Shown: piece by piece, positions 9,213 to 18,541 of the stretch | How positions within the stretch are numbered: position 1 is the first letter of the stretch | Layout: the number at the start of each line of letters is the position of its first letter | From: Enterococcus sp. DIV0660C | GTDB lineage: Bacteria; Bacillota; Bacilli; Lactobacillales; Enterococcaceae | DNA: 64,000 bases | Direction of reading: 5' to 3' | Assembly (NCBI RefSeq): GCF_017316125.1 | Contig: NZ_JAFLWA010000012.1 | Coordinates: 123,250 to 187,249 of the forward strand | Notes under the pieces: generated by a model | Seen by the model: the letters and a program-made list of their open reading frames with translations, nothing else | What the model was told of the DNA's origin: nothing | Databases searched by the model: none | Translations under genes and position numbers: made by a program

Positions 9213-10061
9213 ATGAAACAAACAAAAAAGTTTATTTGGACTTACATAAAAATTCTTTTTGCTTTATTCATTTTAGGCGTAAGTATCAACTTATTTTTAG
9301 GTCCGCACCACGTAGCGGCTGGCGGTGTTAGCGGACTAGGAATTTTATTTGAATCAGCTTTCGGCATGAACCGCGCTTTAGTTATTCTGGCTTTGAATAG
9401 TCTCATGTTAGTGCTTGCCATTCTCTTTTTAGGTAAAAAATTATTTTTAAAAGTTCTTTTTGGTAGCATCGTCTTCCCACTTGTCATTGCCATCGTCCCA
9501 GAAACAATGGTGACTTCTGATCGCCTACTATCAGTTATTTTTGGTAGTGCTATTTTTGCCTTAGGTGTAGCAATTTTATACAACAACAATTCTTCTAGCG
9601 GCGGAACGACCATCCCTCCTTTGATTTTCAAAAAATATTTCCACTTGAATACGTCTATTGGTTTGCTGTTAACCGATGCTGTGGTAGTTTCTTTAAACTT
9701 ACTTGTTTTTGGATTTGAAGAATTTCTTTATGCCATCCTTTCCATTGTTATTACTTCAATTGTTATGACTTATATCGAAACTGGTTTAAATCGTAAGAAA
9801 TCAATTATGATCATGAGTGAGGATTCATTAGAAGAAATACGTGTTCGCTTAAGTGCAGAGATTGGACGTGGTTTGACTTTACTAGAAGCAAAAGGTGGCT
9901 ATAACCGCAAGTCTAAAGAAGTCTTACTGATTGTCACAACGGATCAGGAATTCACTCGAATCAAACCATTGATCAAAGACATTGATCCCACTGCCTTCGT
10001 TATTGCAAGTAATGTCGCTGAAGTTACAGGTAGCGGGTTTACCTACCACCCGATTGAATGA
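9213..10061 (+). CDS. YitT-family membrane protein with C-terminal DUF2179 domain
   Basis: This 282-residue protein has about five to six membrane segments in residues 10-190, with the family motif HHVAAGGVSGLGILFE near residue 35 and NNNSSSGGTTIPPLIF around 125. A soluble domain of about 90 residues at the C-terminus (KSIMIMSEDSLEEI through ASNVAEVTGSGF) matches the ligand-binding-like DUF2179. AGGATG precedes the ATG. Function is unknown in the family; transport or sensing of a small molecule is only a guess. It ends before a terminator shared with lacI. Confidence 0.85.
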   Translation: MKQTKKFIWTYIKILFALFILGVSINLFLGPHHVAAGGVSGLGILFESAFGMNRALVILALNSLMLVLAILFLGKKLFLKVLFGSIVFPLVIAIVPETMVTSDRLLSVIFGSAIFALGVAILYNNNSSSGGTTIPPLIFKKYFHLNTSIGLLLTDAVVVSLNLLVFGFEEFLYAILSIVITSIVMTYIETGLNRKKSIMIMSEDSLEEIRVRLSAEIGRGLTLLEAKGGYNRKSKEVLLIVTTDQEFTRIKPLIKDIDPTAFVIASNVAEVTGSGFTYHPIE

Positions 10062-10141
10062 TCCCTTTTTATGCTTTTTTTAAGGTTTATTTCTTATTCT
10101 TAGGACATCCCAAAACTCCTAATTTTTTCCTTTCTTTTCTC

Positions 10142-10195
10142 AAAAAATAAGCAGAACTTATCTTTGGACTCAAAGTAAGTTCTGCTTATTTTGAT
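10142..10195. terminator. Bidirectional terminator between yitT-like gene and lacI
   Basis: AAAATAAGCAGAACTTA and TAAGTTCTGCTTATTTT are perfectly complementary over 17 bases with a 15-base loop, serving the two convergent genes. Confidence 0.9.
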
Positions 10196-10201
10196 TTCTG
10201 T

Positions 10202-11161
10202 TTAGCTAAATGATTTTCCATTGATAAATGTCGTATAAATATGTTCGTCTTCCGTAGATTCACCTTGGATCAATTGGATGATTTTTTCTGCTGCCAGCAT
10301 TCCCCAACGATGTTTAGAATAAGAAATTGTTGCTAATGTTGGTGTCAAAAACTCTCCAATTTCGATATGGTCAAATCCAATTAGGCGGACATCTTTTCCT
10401 ATTTCATACTGCGTTTCTTTGAAAAATTTATACACACCAACTGCCATTTCATCATTGAAAGCAAAAATATCAATTGGAAAATTTGGTTGGCTAGCTAAGA
10501 TTTTCTTGGCTGCTTGATAACCAGAAGGCTCAGTAAAATCACCTTCAATTGTTTGATAATCAATACCAAATCGTTGTAGTTCTTTTGTGCTAGCGGCTAA
10601 ACGCTGCTGACTATCATACGCTTTTGTTGAACCTGTAATCAAGTGAACAAATTTCGTCTGTTTCGCAACCATTTCACCGACTGCCAACGTTGCGCCACCT
10701 TTATTATCTAACAAGACTTTCCGAACGTGTTCATGAGAAAGTTTACGATCTAACACAACGATTGAATGCCCTCGCTGTGCAAACTGTAAAATTTCCTGTG
10801 AATCAAATGTCCAATCTAAAATAATCGCACCGTCAACCATTCGCTCTGGAATAAACAAATGAGATTTCTCTCCACTGCAAACAATCATCTCATAGTCATA
10901 AAAAGCTAGGCCTTTTTTGATACCATCTAATAATTCACCATAAAAACTGCCACCATAATCTGCTAAATAAACGCCGATAATATTCGTTTGTTGTCTTTTT
11001 AATGTACGAGCAGCCATATTAGGAACGTAGTTTAATTCATCCGCAATTGCTTTGATTCTTTCTCTCGTTTCTTCCGTCACCTTTTGGCTACCATTCAAAG
11101 CGTACGAAACAGTAGAGATGGACACTCCTGCTTTTTTTGCGATATCTTTAATTCCTACCAT
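10202..11161 (-). CDS. LacI-family repressor of the beta-glucan locus
   Basis: A 319-residue LacI/GalR regulator. The N-terminal helix-turn-helix reads GIKDIAKKAGVSISTVSYALNG with the hinge helix NMAARTLKRQ, followed by a periplasmic-binding-protein-like sugar domain (GVYLADYGGSFYGELLDGI, FNDEMAVGVYKF, RLIGFDHIEIGEFLTP). The second of two nearby ATGs is chosen because AGGAG lies nine bases before it and abuts the first. It is the last gene of the sugar operon, 12 bases after the GH94 gene. The CG-centred palindromes at 19802 and 19962 are its probable operators, and an imported oligosaccharide its probable inducer. Confidence 0.9.
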   Translation of the reverse strand: MVGIKDIAKKAGVSISTVSYALNGSQKVTEETRERIKAIADELNYVPNMAARTLKRQQTNIIGVYLADYGGSFYGELLDGIKKGLAFYDYEMIVCSGEKSHLFIPERMVDGAIILDWTFDSQEILQFAQRGHSIVVLDRKLSHEHVRKVLLDNKGGATLAVGEMVAKQTKFVHLITGSTKAYDSQQRLAASTKELQRFGIDYQTIEGDFTEPSGYQAAKKILASQPNFPIDIFAFNDEMAVGVYKFFKETQYEIGKDVRLIGFDHIEIGEFLTPTLATISYSKHRWGMLAAEKIIQLIQGESTEDEHIYTTFINGKSFS

Positions 11162-11173
11162 GTTGCTCATCTC

Positions 11174-14100
11174 CTAACAATAGATATCAATTCGATTTGT
11201 TGCTTGTAAATGTGCTAGAATCGCTTGGTTAGCTACTTTTAGTCCCCCGATTCGATAGGGATTCTCTTCATACTCGATTGGTAATTCTTGCTGGTTCAGT
11301 ATCACTTTTGATTCATCTGAACCTAAATGGTAATGAATAGTAACTGGTTTTCCTAGTAATCGATAATGAAGGCTCAATTGGTCCAACTCAGTTGGCAATA
11401 CTGGATCGAAGGTAACACTCTGACTTGTTTCTCGAATGCCCAAAACACTTGAAATCAATTGACCTAAATAAATTCCTGGGCCACTTGAATAAATACGCCA
11501 ACCACCTTTTACTGGCACACTTCCATCTTTCAGTTTACCAAAATTTGATTCCGCTTCATACCTTGTTTTGAAATCTCCGTCAGAACTACTGAAATAGACA
11601 TTCGCTTGTCGTAATTTTGCATGCTTTACTTGATTCGTTAAGCCAATAGGATTAATAATGTTAAGCCCATGCCAAGTTTCTTCTGCCTTGCCTAATTTCG
11701 CCATGGCTTCTGTAAAACGAATGTGTGCATGTACATATTGCAATCCAATTTCTCTCCCAAAATTAGCAGATTGCTCCGCTCGTTTGAAGTTGGTACTTAC
11801 GCCACCTTGATAAGCCGCTGGACGATTCATCAGACGAACACCATCAGGAAACTGTAAATGTTTTTTGATAATGGCTAAATGATGTTCCGCTTGTTCTGGT
11901 GTCAACAATTCAGCAATCATTCCCCTAGTCATTGGCAACAAACGATAATGGATGCCCGTCTTTTGGTCGTTTGGATGAATCATCAATTCTACCTCGTTCT
12001 GCGAATTCATTCGAACAAAGCCTGGCAACGTGTCTGTTGTAAACATATATGTTTCATAATCCTGTTTTATTTTAGCAACTAATTTACTCAAATGCTGACT
12101 ATAAGGCTGATCAACCTCTCTCAGTAACAAACTCAGCTTGTTAAGTACTTGATAAGTCAGTGCCACTGTCCAGCTGCTTGCCATTGATTTTTTTAATTGA
12201 TTATCAAACGGTTGTAGCGTATCATCCCAATCACCATCACCGTAACAAGACAAAGCTGTCCCTGGCAAAAAGTGGGATTCAATGTAGTCAATTTCTTTCT
12301 TGATGTGCTCCAATAATGTTGCTGTTTCGTTTGTTTTCAAAAAAGTTTTACGATCAGTATAAGGAATATTTTCAGTTAGAATATCCCAGTCACTCGTTTT
12401 ATCCAAGTAATCTGCGACAACTTTCATTGGCCAAACAATAACATCCCCATGACTCTCATCTGCTTTTTGTGTTTCATAACGATCAAACATAAACCATTGA
12501 GGCCAGTTTCCATCATCAGAGAATTGGTTAGCATAAACTTTTTTGATAATGGATGCCACAACTTCTGGTCGATTCACAGCAAAGAAAAATTCAGTTGGTC
12601 CTTGCGAAACATCTCTGGTGCCCCATGCGGCTCCGCCATATTGTTCCAAACCATGTGGAGATAAATAATGGACTAACATATTATGAGTGTACCAGCGTGC
12701 GAGGATATTCATTTGATCTACCGCTTGCGTTTCGTGCGTCAATTCAAAGTGATTCAGCAACGATTCAATTGCTTCTGTATATTGTTGGTCTTGCGCTGAA
12801 AGAGTTGTTACTTTAGCTGGCTCAAATTCACCTGTCAAACTTGCCTCGATTTTAACTGTCACAGTTGCTTGATTTTCAATCAGAAAAATAGTTAGTTTCT
12901 GTTCCTCTTTTGGAATGGCACAGAACAGTGATTCATCTGTCAACTGAAACGGTTGATCCAAAGTGAAGCGATAAGCGAGATCAGGGTAAGTTTGTTGTGT
13001 ATCTGATTGTTCATTTCCTGTTACCGTCACCACTTGCTTATTCTGCTCCAGCTGGTAAGTTGGTCGTGCTTCATCGGCTCCCATTACCAGTTGGTTAGTA
13101 ATCGCAAATGTATATTTTTTTCCTTTTTGACTATGGATCTCTGTTCGAATTTCACGGCCGTCAACTATGGTATAGGTCGTAATAGTCAAGAGATCATCAT
13201 TTAATTTATAGTACCAAGTAGCTGAATTCAACCCCATCTCAAATAAAGAAGGCATTGTCAGAATTTGCCACTCATCTCCCTGTTTCAAATAAATTCTTTG
13301 ACCAGATTCCTTGATAACATTTAAAGCATTTCGGCTGTTGCTCATCAATTTATTCATTGTCGTATTCCCCAGTACCACTTGGGAATTAAAAATTCCTGGC
13401 ATATATACAGTTGTGCTTAATAATGGTCGATCAACATCTAAGTCAGTACCACTTAATAAGATATGCCCATGTGTCCGCTCCATTGCTCGCTCTTTTGCTT
13501 TGGTAACGACATGATGATAATTGGTTGTAAAGAAAGACAACAATTGCTGGTTTTCTTGTTCAACTTGTTTTTTTACAGGAAAATAGGTCAAGATTTCTTC
13601 TTCGGTCATTGTTTCACCAACAATCGGGTCACCGAGATGTTTCGTTACTTCTTTTCCGTCAGATGCGGGAAATGTGTTGTCAAAGTTTAACGAATGGTAA
13701 GCGGTGATAACTTCATCTATTGAAAAAACTGGTTTTGTTACAGCCGTCACTTGATTTTCCAGTGTCCCACCGTAAAAAACAATCCTTTGACTTTCCTGAT
13801 CCACGATTAAGCGCTCTGACTGTAACGCAACATAAGCAAATTCATATTGATAAACTTCATTTGCTAAAAATGGTTGAGTCAATGCTTCTGGCTGGTTTGT
13901 TTCTTTATAACTCTGTCCAAAAAATTGATAACCGTCTGTTGAAAAAGCAATAGCATTCGTTAAACTTCCAATTTCAACTAAAGGATAATCTGCTCCTTGG
14001 ATTTGATTTTGGCGCGAAGAAATCGTGATTTTATCATCAATTTTGGTAATGTGGTGATCTAAGTATTGAGACATATATGCCTCGTTCGAACGAACTGCTC

Positions 14101-14488
14101 CCGGTAATGCATTCCCTAAATCTTGTCCATAAATCACATCTGCTTGTTGTCCTGTTCCTTGCAAAGTGACTTGCCAAAACCACAAACCAGTGTTTGCTAA
14201 TTGAAAGTCCACTTGATAATTAACTCCTGCAAATTGACCTTTCCATGTCAATTGCTTCTCTTTTTGGAAAAACTGACTATTCGCATTCGAACCAATCATT
14301 GGCGTAAATAAAATGGTTTCTTCTTGGTAAACTCTTAAATAAAGTTGAGTCAAACTACCATCCAAATAATTCCCCATTAGTTGGTTGATCATCATCTCAT
14401 GACTTTTGATTTCTGCTAAATCACCTGTTGGCAGAAAAGAAAAACGGATATTTTTTTCTGTCAAATCAATCATTTTTTGTGTCATCAT
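11174..14488 (-). CDS. GH94-family glycoside phosphorylase, probable 1,2-beta-oligoglucan phosphorylase
   Basis: It probably cleaves beta-1,2-linked glucooligosaccharides with phosphate, giving glucose 1-phosphate. The 1104-residue length is much greater than cellobiose phosphorylases (about 800) and close to the Listeria innocua 1,2-beta-oligoglucan phosphorylase. The alpha/alpha-barrel half begins near residue 590; AWGTRDVSQGPTEFF (621-635) and YGDGDWDDTLQP (749-760) match GH94 substrate-site and general-acid motifs, the acid being Asp755 or Asp756. No signal peptide is present, so it acts in the cytoplasm. It lies between GH3 and lacI genes in the same order class as the Listeria locus. 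Family membership is strong; the beta-1,2 specificity is inference from length and neighbours. Confidence 0.8.
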   Translation of the reverse strand: MMTQKMIDLTEKNIRFSFLPTGDLAEIKSHEMMINQLMGNYLDGSLTQLYLRVYQEETILFTPMIGSNANSQFFQKEKQLTWKGQFAGVNYQVDFQLANTGLWFWQVTLQGTGQQADVIYGQDLGNALPGAVRSNEAYMSQYLDHHITKIDDKITISSRQNQIQGADYPLVEIGSLTNAIAFSTDGYQFFGQSYKETNQPEALTQPFLANEVYQYEFAYVALQSERLIVDQESQRIVFYGGTLENQVTAVTKPVFSIDEVITAYHSLNFDNTFPASDGKEVTKHLGDPIVGETMTEEEILTYFPVKKQVEQENQQLLSFFTTNYHHVVTKAKERAMERTHGHILLSGTDLDVDRPLLSTTVYMPGIFNSQVVLGNTTMNKLMSNSRNALNVIKESGQRIYLKQGDEWQILTMPSLFEMGLNSATWYYKLNDDLLTITTYTIVDGREIRTEIHSQKGKKYTFAITNQLVMGADEARPTYQLEQNKQVVTVTGNEQSDTQQTYPDLAYRFTLDQPFQLTDESLFCAIPKEEQKLTIFLIENQATVTVKIEASLTGEFEPAKVTTLSAQDQQYTEAIESLLNHFELTHETQAVDQMNILARWYTHNMLVHYLSPHGLEQYGGAAWGTRDVSQGPTEFFFAVNRPEVVASIIKKVYANQFSDDGNWPQWFMFDRYETQKADESHGDVIVWPMKVVADYLDKTSDWDILTENIPYTDRKTFLKTNETATLLEHIKKEIDYIESHFLPGTALSCYGDGDWDDTLQPFDNQLKKSMASSWTVALTYQVLNKLSLLLREVDQPYSQHLSKLVAKIKQDYETYMFTTDTLPGFVRMNSQNEVELMIHPNDQKTGIHYRLLPMTRGMIAELLTPEQAEHHLAIIKKHLQFPDGVRLMNRPAAYQGGVSTNFKRAEQSANFGREIGLQYVHAHIRFTEAMAKLGKAEETWHGLNIINPIGLTNQVKHAKLRQANVYFSSSDGDFKTRYEAESNFGKLKDGSVPVKGGWRIYSSGPGIYLGQLISSVLGIRETSQSVTFDPVLPTELDQLSLHYRLLGKPVTIHYHLGSDESKVILNQQELPIEYEENPYRIGGLKVANQAILAHLQATNRIDIYC

Positions 14489-14501
14489 TTATTCTTCCTA
14501 T

Positions 14502-16652
14502 CTATTTTTTTAAGTTGAAACGCACTGATGAAACTTCTCGGCTGTTTGGGCCAACCATTGCTTCAAACTCACCCGCATCACTGCTCGTTTCTTGGTTACT
14601 GTGTACATATCGTAAAAGCGACTCATCAATCGAAAAAGTTACTGTTTTCTCTTCAAAAGGTGCCAATCGTACTTTTTTGAACCCTTTCAACTCTTTGACT
14701 GGTCGAACAACTTCACCAACTAAATCACGAATATAGAGCTGAACCGTTTCTTCTCCCGCATAAGCCGATTGGTTTTTGATTGCAACAGAAACCGTGAGCT
14801 CTGTTGTCGGTGTCAACTCATCACTAGTTAAAGAAATTTCTGAATAACGAAAATCGCTATAACTTAAGCCAAATCCAAAAGGATATTTTGCCTCATTTGA
14901 AACATCTAAATATTTTGAAACATATTTTTCATCAGGTGTGGTCTCAAATGGACGACCGGTGTTATCACAGTTATAATAAATCGGTACTTGACCAACTGTT
15001 TCAGGAAAAGACATGCTCAATCGCCCACTTGGATTATATTTTCCCCAAAGAATTTCTGCTAAAGCTCGTCCTCCTTCTGTCCCAGGGAACCAGGCTTCAA
15101 TGATTCCTTTTGCTGCATCAATTCCTCGTAAATCCAAGGGACGACCATTATATAAAGTGACAACAACTTGGTCATTTACTTGCAAAACTTGTTGGAAAAA
15201 GGCTAATTGCGCTCTCGGTAAACGAATATCACTACGACTCGCTGCTTCGCCACTCATTTCTTCTAGTTCGCCTAATGCGATAACAACTTTATCTGCTTGT
15301 TTTGCTAACAATAAAGCCTCTTGAATCGCCACAGTCGTCGGTTCTAAATAGTCAAATACTTCGTTTCCAATTAACAATCTATTGCTTAAACTTCTGGCAC
15401 CTTCGACTAGTGAAATGGCTTCTTCCGATTTTCCTTGCCAAGACCACGCGCCTAAAATTTTCTTAGAAGCAGCAGCTGGACCAACAACAGCGATGGTTTC
15501 CTCTTTTTTAAAAGGTAAGATGTCATCATTTTTCAATAACACCATTGATTTTTTAGCAATCTCACATGCGATTGCTCGATGTTCATTTGATAGAACGATT
15601 TCTTTTTCTTTTACTGGATCTGCACCACGAAATGGTTGTTCAAATAAACCTAACTCATTTTTCAATTCTAAAATTCGAACGACAGCTTCATCTAATAATT
15701 CGACCGGAACTTGACCTTCTTCAATCAACTCGCTTAAATAATTGCTATAGCAAGTCGTCATCATCTCAATGTCTACTCCAGCTATTAATGCTTGCTTGGC
15801 TGCTTCTTTCTCGTCTTTTGCTACACCGTGCGGAATCAGTTCCTTGACCGCTCCCCAATCAGAAATCACAACACCTTGAAAATCAAATTCCTTCCTGAGA
15901 ATTTCTCTAAACAACCACTTATTCCCTGTCGCTGGAATACCATCCACGGTGTTAAAAGAAGTCATTACTACCTTAGCCCCCGCTTCTAGTGCAGCTTGAT
16001 ACCCAGGAAGATAACTCTCTCTCAGTTGGCGTTCCGACATGTTCACTGTGTTATAATCACGACCAGCAATTGCTGCTCCATAAGCTGCAAAATGTTTAAC
16101 ACAAGCAGCCACTCGGAAAAAGTCTTCTTTCAAATGCTCTCCTTGGTATCCTTTCACAAAACGTTCGGCAAAACGACTATTTAGAAATGAATCTTCTCCA
16201 GTTGATTCCATCACTCTACCCCAGCGAGGATCTCGAACTAAGTCAACCATTGGTGAAAAAGTCACGTGTAACCCAGACACAGCGGCTTCTTTTGCTGAAA
16301 TCTCTGCCATCTTTTCAGCAGCATCCAGATCCCATGAACTCCCTAAACCTAATGGAATTGGGAAAATCGTTCGAAACCCGTGAATGATATCTGCCATCAA
16401 AATAGTAGGGATACCCAACCGATTTTTTTCTAAATATTTTTTTTGGATTCGGATGGCTTCTTCTGCACCCGAAACACCTAGTGTCGTCCCTGCATTGGCA
16501 ATCGTTGTCTCGGTTAAACCTAAATCAGCCATTGGACCTGTTCGTTCTTCTGCGTTTTCTGAATAAAATTCAGCCGCTAATTGTAACAGTTGATCGATTT
16601 TTTCTTCTAACGTCATTTTTTTGAGTAAATCCAGAATCTCTTGTTGCTTCAT
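14502..16652 (-). CDS. GH3 beta-glucosidase, cytoplasmic
   Basis: A 716-residue BglX-type enzyme that hydrolyses beta-glucosides, here probably sophorose and short beta-1,2-oligomers. The (beta/alpha)8 domain carries DPRWGRVMESTGED, VKHFAAYG and the nucleophile motif VVISDWGA with Asp265. The second domain carries MSGEAASRSD, with Glu469 as likely acid/base, and residues 600-716 form a fibronectin-III-like domain. No signal peptide is seen, unlike periplasmic BglX, so the substrate must be imported. AGAGGAG precedes the ATG. It pairs with the GH94 phosphorylase 13 bases downstream: the phosphorylase would trim longer chains and this enzyme the final disaccharide. Confidence 0.9.
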   Translation of the reverse strand: MKQQEILDLLKKMTLEEKIDQLLQLAAEFYSENAEERTGPMADLGLTETTIANAGTTLGVSGAEEAIRIQKKYLEKNRLGIPTILMADIIHGFRTIFPIPLGLGSSWDLDAAEKMAEISAKEAAVSGLHVTFSPMVDLVRDPRWGRVMESTGEDSFLNSRFAERFVKGYQGEHLKEDFFRVAACVKHFAAYGAAIAGRDYNTVNMSERQLRESYLPGYQAALEAGAKVVMTSFNTVDGIPATGNKWLFREILRKEFDFQGVVISDWGAVKELIPHGVAKDEKEAAKQALIAGVDIEMMTTCYSNYLSELIEEGQVPVELLDEAVVRILELKNELGLFEQPFRGADPVKEKEIVLSNEHRAIACEIAKKSMVLLKNDDILPFKKEETIAVVGPAAASKKILGAWSWQGKSEEAISLVEGARSLSNRLLIGNEVFDYLEPTTVAIQEALLLAKQADKVVIALGELEEMSGEAASRSDIRLPRAQLAFFQQVLQVNDQVVVTLYNGRPLDLRGIDAAKGIIEAWFPGTEGGRALAEILWGKYNPSGRLSMSFPETVGQVPIYYNCDNTGRPFETTPDEKYVSKYLDVSNEAKYPFGFGLSYSDFRYSEISLTSDELTPTTELTVSVAIKNQSAYAGEETVQLYIRDLVGEVVRPVKELKGFKKVRLAPFEEKTVTFSIDESLLRYVHSNQETSSDAGEFEAMVGPNSREVSSVRFNLKK

Positions 16653-16664
16653 ACGTAAGCTCCT

Positions 16665-17495
16665 CTATTTATTACCAGACACATTGTACCCATCTAGAAT
16701 ATATTTTTGTAAAAACATAAAGATAATGATGATTGGCACGACCATAAAAGCAGAACCTGCCATTTGTAACGCATAATTGTTTGCATATTGTCCTTTTAAT
16801 AACTGCAATCCAACTGATAACGTGTAGTATTTTTCATCACTTGCCATAATCAATGGCCATAAGAATGAGTTCCAACCACCAATAAACGTTGCAATTCCTT
16901 GAACAGCTAAGACGGGTTTAGAAATTGGTAAAATGATTCTCGTAAAAATAAACCATTCACTTGCTCCATCCAAACGCGCAGCTTCTAATAATTCATTTGA
17001 AATTGCCGACATGAACTGTCGGAACAAGAAAATACCATATGCGCCAACTAAACCGGGTAAGACGATCCCTGGCATCGTATTAGTTAAATTCATTGAATTC
17101 ATAATTAAGTAAACGGGTATCATTGTCACTTGACCAGGAATCATCATCGTGGCTAACACTAGATAAAAAAGTGGTTCTCTGCCCTTAAACTTGTACTTAG
17201 CAAAACCAAAACCTGCCATGGCATTAAAAACCATTCCTAAAAAGGAAAAGGCGACAACAATCAGTGTATTTTTCAAATAGGTTGTAAAATCAAACGCATT
17301 GAACAATTCAATAAAGTTATCTAAACTAGCTTTTTCTGGAAAGATTTTTGGTGGAAATTGCATGATTTCCATATCCGTTTTCAAGGAAGATAACAACATC
17401 CAAATAAACGGCAGCATCCAAACTAGCGCACCAATTGCTAGAACCAGACCCATAACAAATTTTGCTCGTTGATTGCTTTGTAATTCTTTATTCAT
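16665..17495 (-). CDS. ABC sugar importer permease, MalG type
   Basis: A 276-residue inner component with six membrane segments and the EAA loop ELLEAARLDGASEWFIFTRIILPISKP that contacts the ATPase. The frame stays open ten codons upstream, but the ATG at 17495 with AAGG upstream clears the preceding gene and gives the usual length. It is 12 bases ahead of the GH3 gene and follows the MalF-type permease. No ATPase gene accompanies the importer, so a shared MsmX/MsmK-type ATPase encoded elsewhere must energise it. Confidence 0.9.
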   Translation of the reverse strand: MNKELQSNQRAKFVMGLVLAIGALVWMLPFIWMLLSSLKTDMEIMQFPPKIFPEKASLDNFIELFNAFDFTTYLKNTLIVVAFSFLGMVFNAMAGFGFAKYKFKGREPLFYLVLATMMIPGQVTMIPVYLIMNSMNLTNTMPGIVLPGLVGAYGIFLFRQFMSAISNELLEAARLDGASEWFIFTRIILPISKPVLAVQGIATFIGGWNSFLWPLIMASDEKYYTLSVGLQLLKGQYANNYALQMAGSAFMVVPIIIIFMFLQKYILDGYNVSGNK

Positions 17496-17508
17496 AACAG
17501 TCACACCT

Positions 17509-18402
17509 TTACAGTTGATTTTCAAAATTGCGTTTTTGCATTCTAAACTGGAATAAAGTAACTAGGATAATCACTGCAAACAAAATAAATGACCCCGCAG
17601 CAGCATAACCAAACTTACTGAATTGGAACCCATTACGATAAATGAATAACGCAACTGAAGTCGTGCTATCTAGTGGTCCACCATTCGTCATTACAAATGG
17701 TTCTTCAAAAAATTGAAGCCAGCCGATTAAAGTTGTCACCGTTACAAAGAAAGTTGAAAAACGTAATGATGGTATCGTGATATAAAAAATCTGGGCTTTT
17801 TTTGAAGCTCCGTCTAATGATGCTGCTTCATATAATTCTTTGGGAATCCCTTGAATTGCTGCCAAAAAGATCAACATGTTCGCTCCAACCGCTCGCCAAA
17901 CTCCCAAGATGATCAAAGAGATTTTTGCGATTGTTGGATCTGTTAACCAAGGCACAGATGGCAAATGTACTAAAGACAGCAGATAGTTCAAGAAACCAAA
18001 ACTTGGATTGTAAAGGTAACTAAACACCACTGCAACAGCGACCACGTTGGTAATTGCTGGCGTGTAAAAAATCATTCGAAAAGCTGAAAATATTTTATTT
18101 TTTCCAAAGTTAATCATCAATGCTAAACCCAATGACATGACAATGACCAATGGTACACCTAAAACAACATAAAAAATCGTATTTTGAATGCTTTTTAAAA
18201 ACACTGGATCGCTGATGATTTCTTGATAGTTATCGAATGAAACAAAATTGATTTTTGACCAATCAGCTAATCCTACCAAGCTCATATCAGTAAAACTAAT
18301 AAAAAAAGCGACAAAAATCGGAATGATTGAAAAAAGCAAAAGTAAAAGAAGTGCAGGTGCAATAAATAAGTAAGGTGCTTTAAGTGTTCGACTTTTTTTC
18401 AC
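17509..18402 (-). CDS. ABC sugar importer permease, MalF type
   Basis: A 297-residue protein with six membrane segments, beginning APYLFIAPALLLLLLFSIIP. Its EAA loop is ELYEAASLDGASKKAQIFYITIPSL. A GTG at 18402 is preferred as start because AAAGGAAG lies eight to ten bases before it; an upstream ATG at 18462 lacks a ribosome binding site and would add an atypical N-terminus. It forms the membrane heterodimer with the MalG-type permease downstream and follows the binding-protein gene after a stabilising hairpin. Confidence 0.9.
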   Translation of the reverse strand: MKKSRTLKAPYLFIAPALLLLLLFSIIPIFVAFFISFTDMSLVGLADWSKINFVSFDNYQEIISDPVFLKSIQNTIFYVVLGVPLVIVMSLGLALMINFGKNKIFSAFRMIFYTPAITNVVAVAVVFSYLYNPSFGFLNYLLSLVHLPSVPWLTDPTIAKISLIILGVWRAVGANMLIFLAAIQGIPKELYEAASLDGASKKAQIFYITIPSLRFSTFFVTVTTLIGWLQFFEEPFVMTNGGPLDSTTSVALFIYRNGFQFSKFGYAAAGSFILFAVIILVTLFQFRMQKRNFENQL

Positions 18403-18500
18403 TTTCAGGACTTCCTTTCTAGAATGGTGAAAGCCAACATGATTGCTAAAATTGAGAAACAACCATTAGATTCTTTCGCCGGTTTAATTGAATAAATCGA

Positions 18501-18533
18501 CCTGAGATCGCGACATGAGCTGCTGATCTCAGG
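18501..18533 (-). other. Intercistronic hairpin between binding protein and permeases
   Basis: CCTGAGATC (18501-18509) pairs perfectly with GATCTCAGG (18525-18533) across a 15-base loop, with no following T run. Such hairpins after a binding-protein gene usually protect its mRNA or attenuate the permeases, giving more binding protein than transporter. Confidence 0.65.
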
Positions 18534-18541
18534 CCAATAAA

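Noticed and set aside
9242..9631. Antisense open frame of 129 codons opposite the yitT-like gene
   Set aside because: No ribosome binding site and low-complexity composition; it mirrors the codon pattern of the real gene.
15382..15714. Antisense open frame of 110 codons opposite the GH3 gene
   Set aside because: It overlaps conserved GH3 catalytic motifs on the other strand and has no credible start signal.
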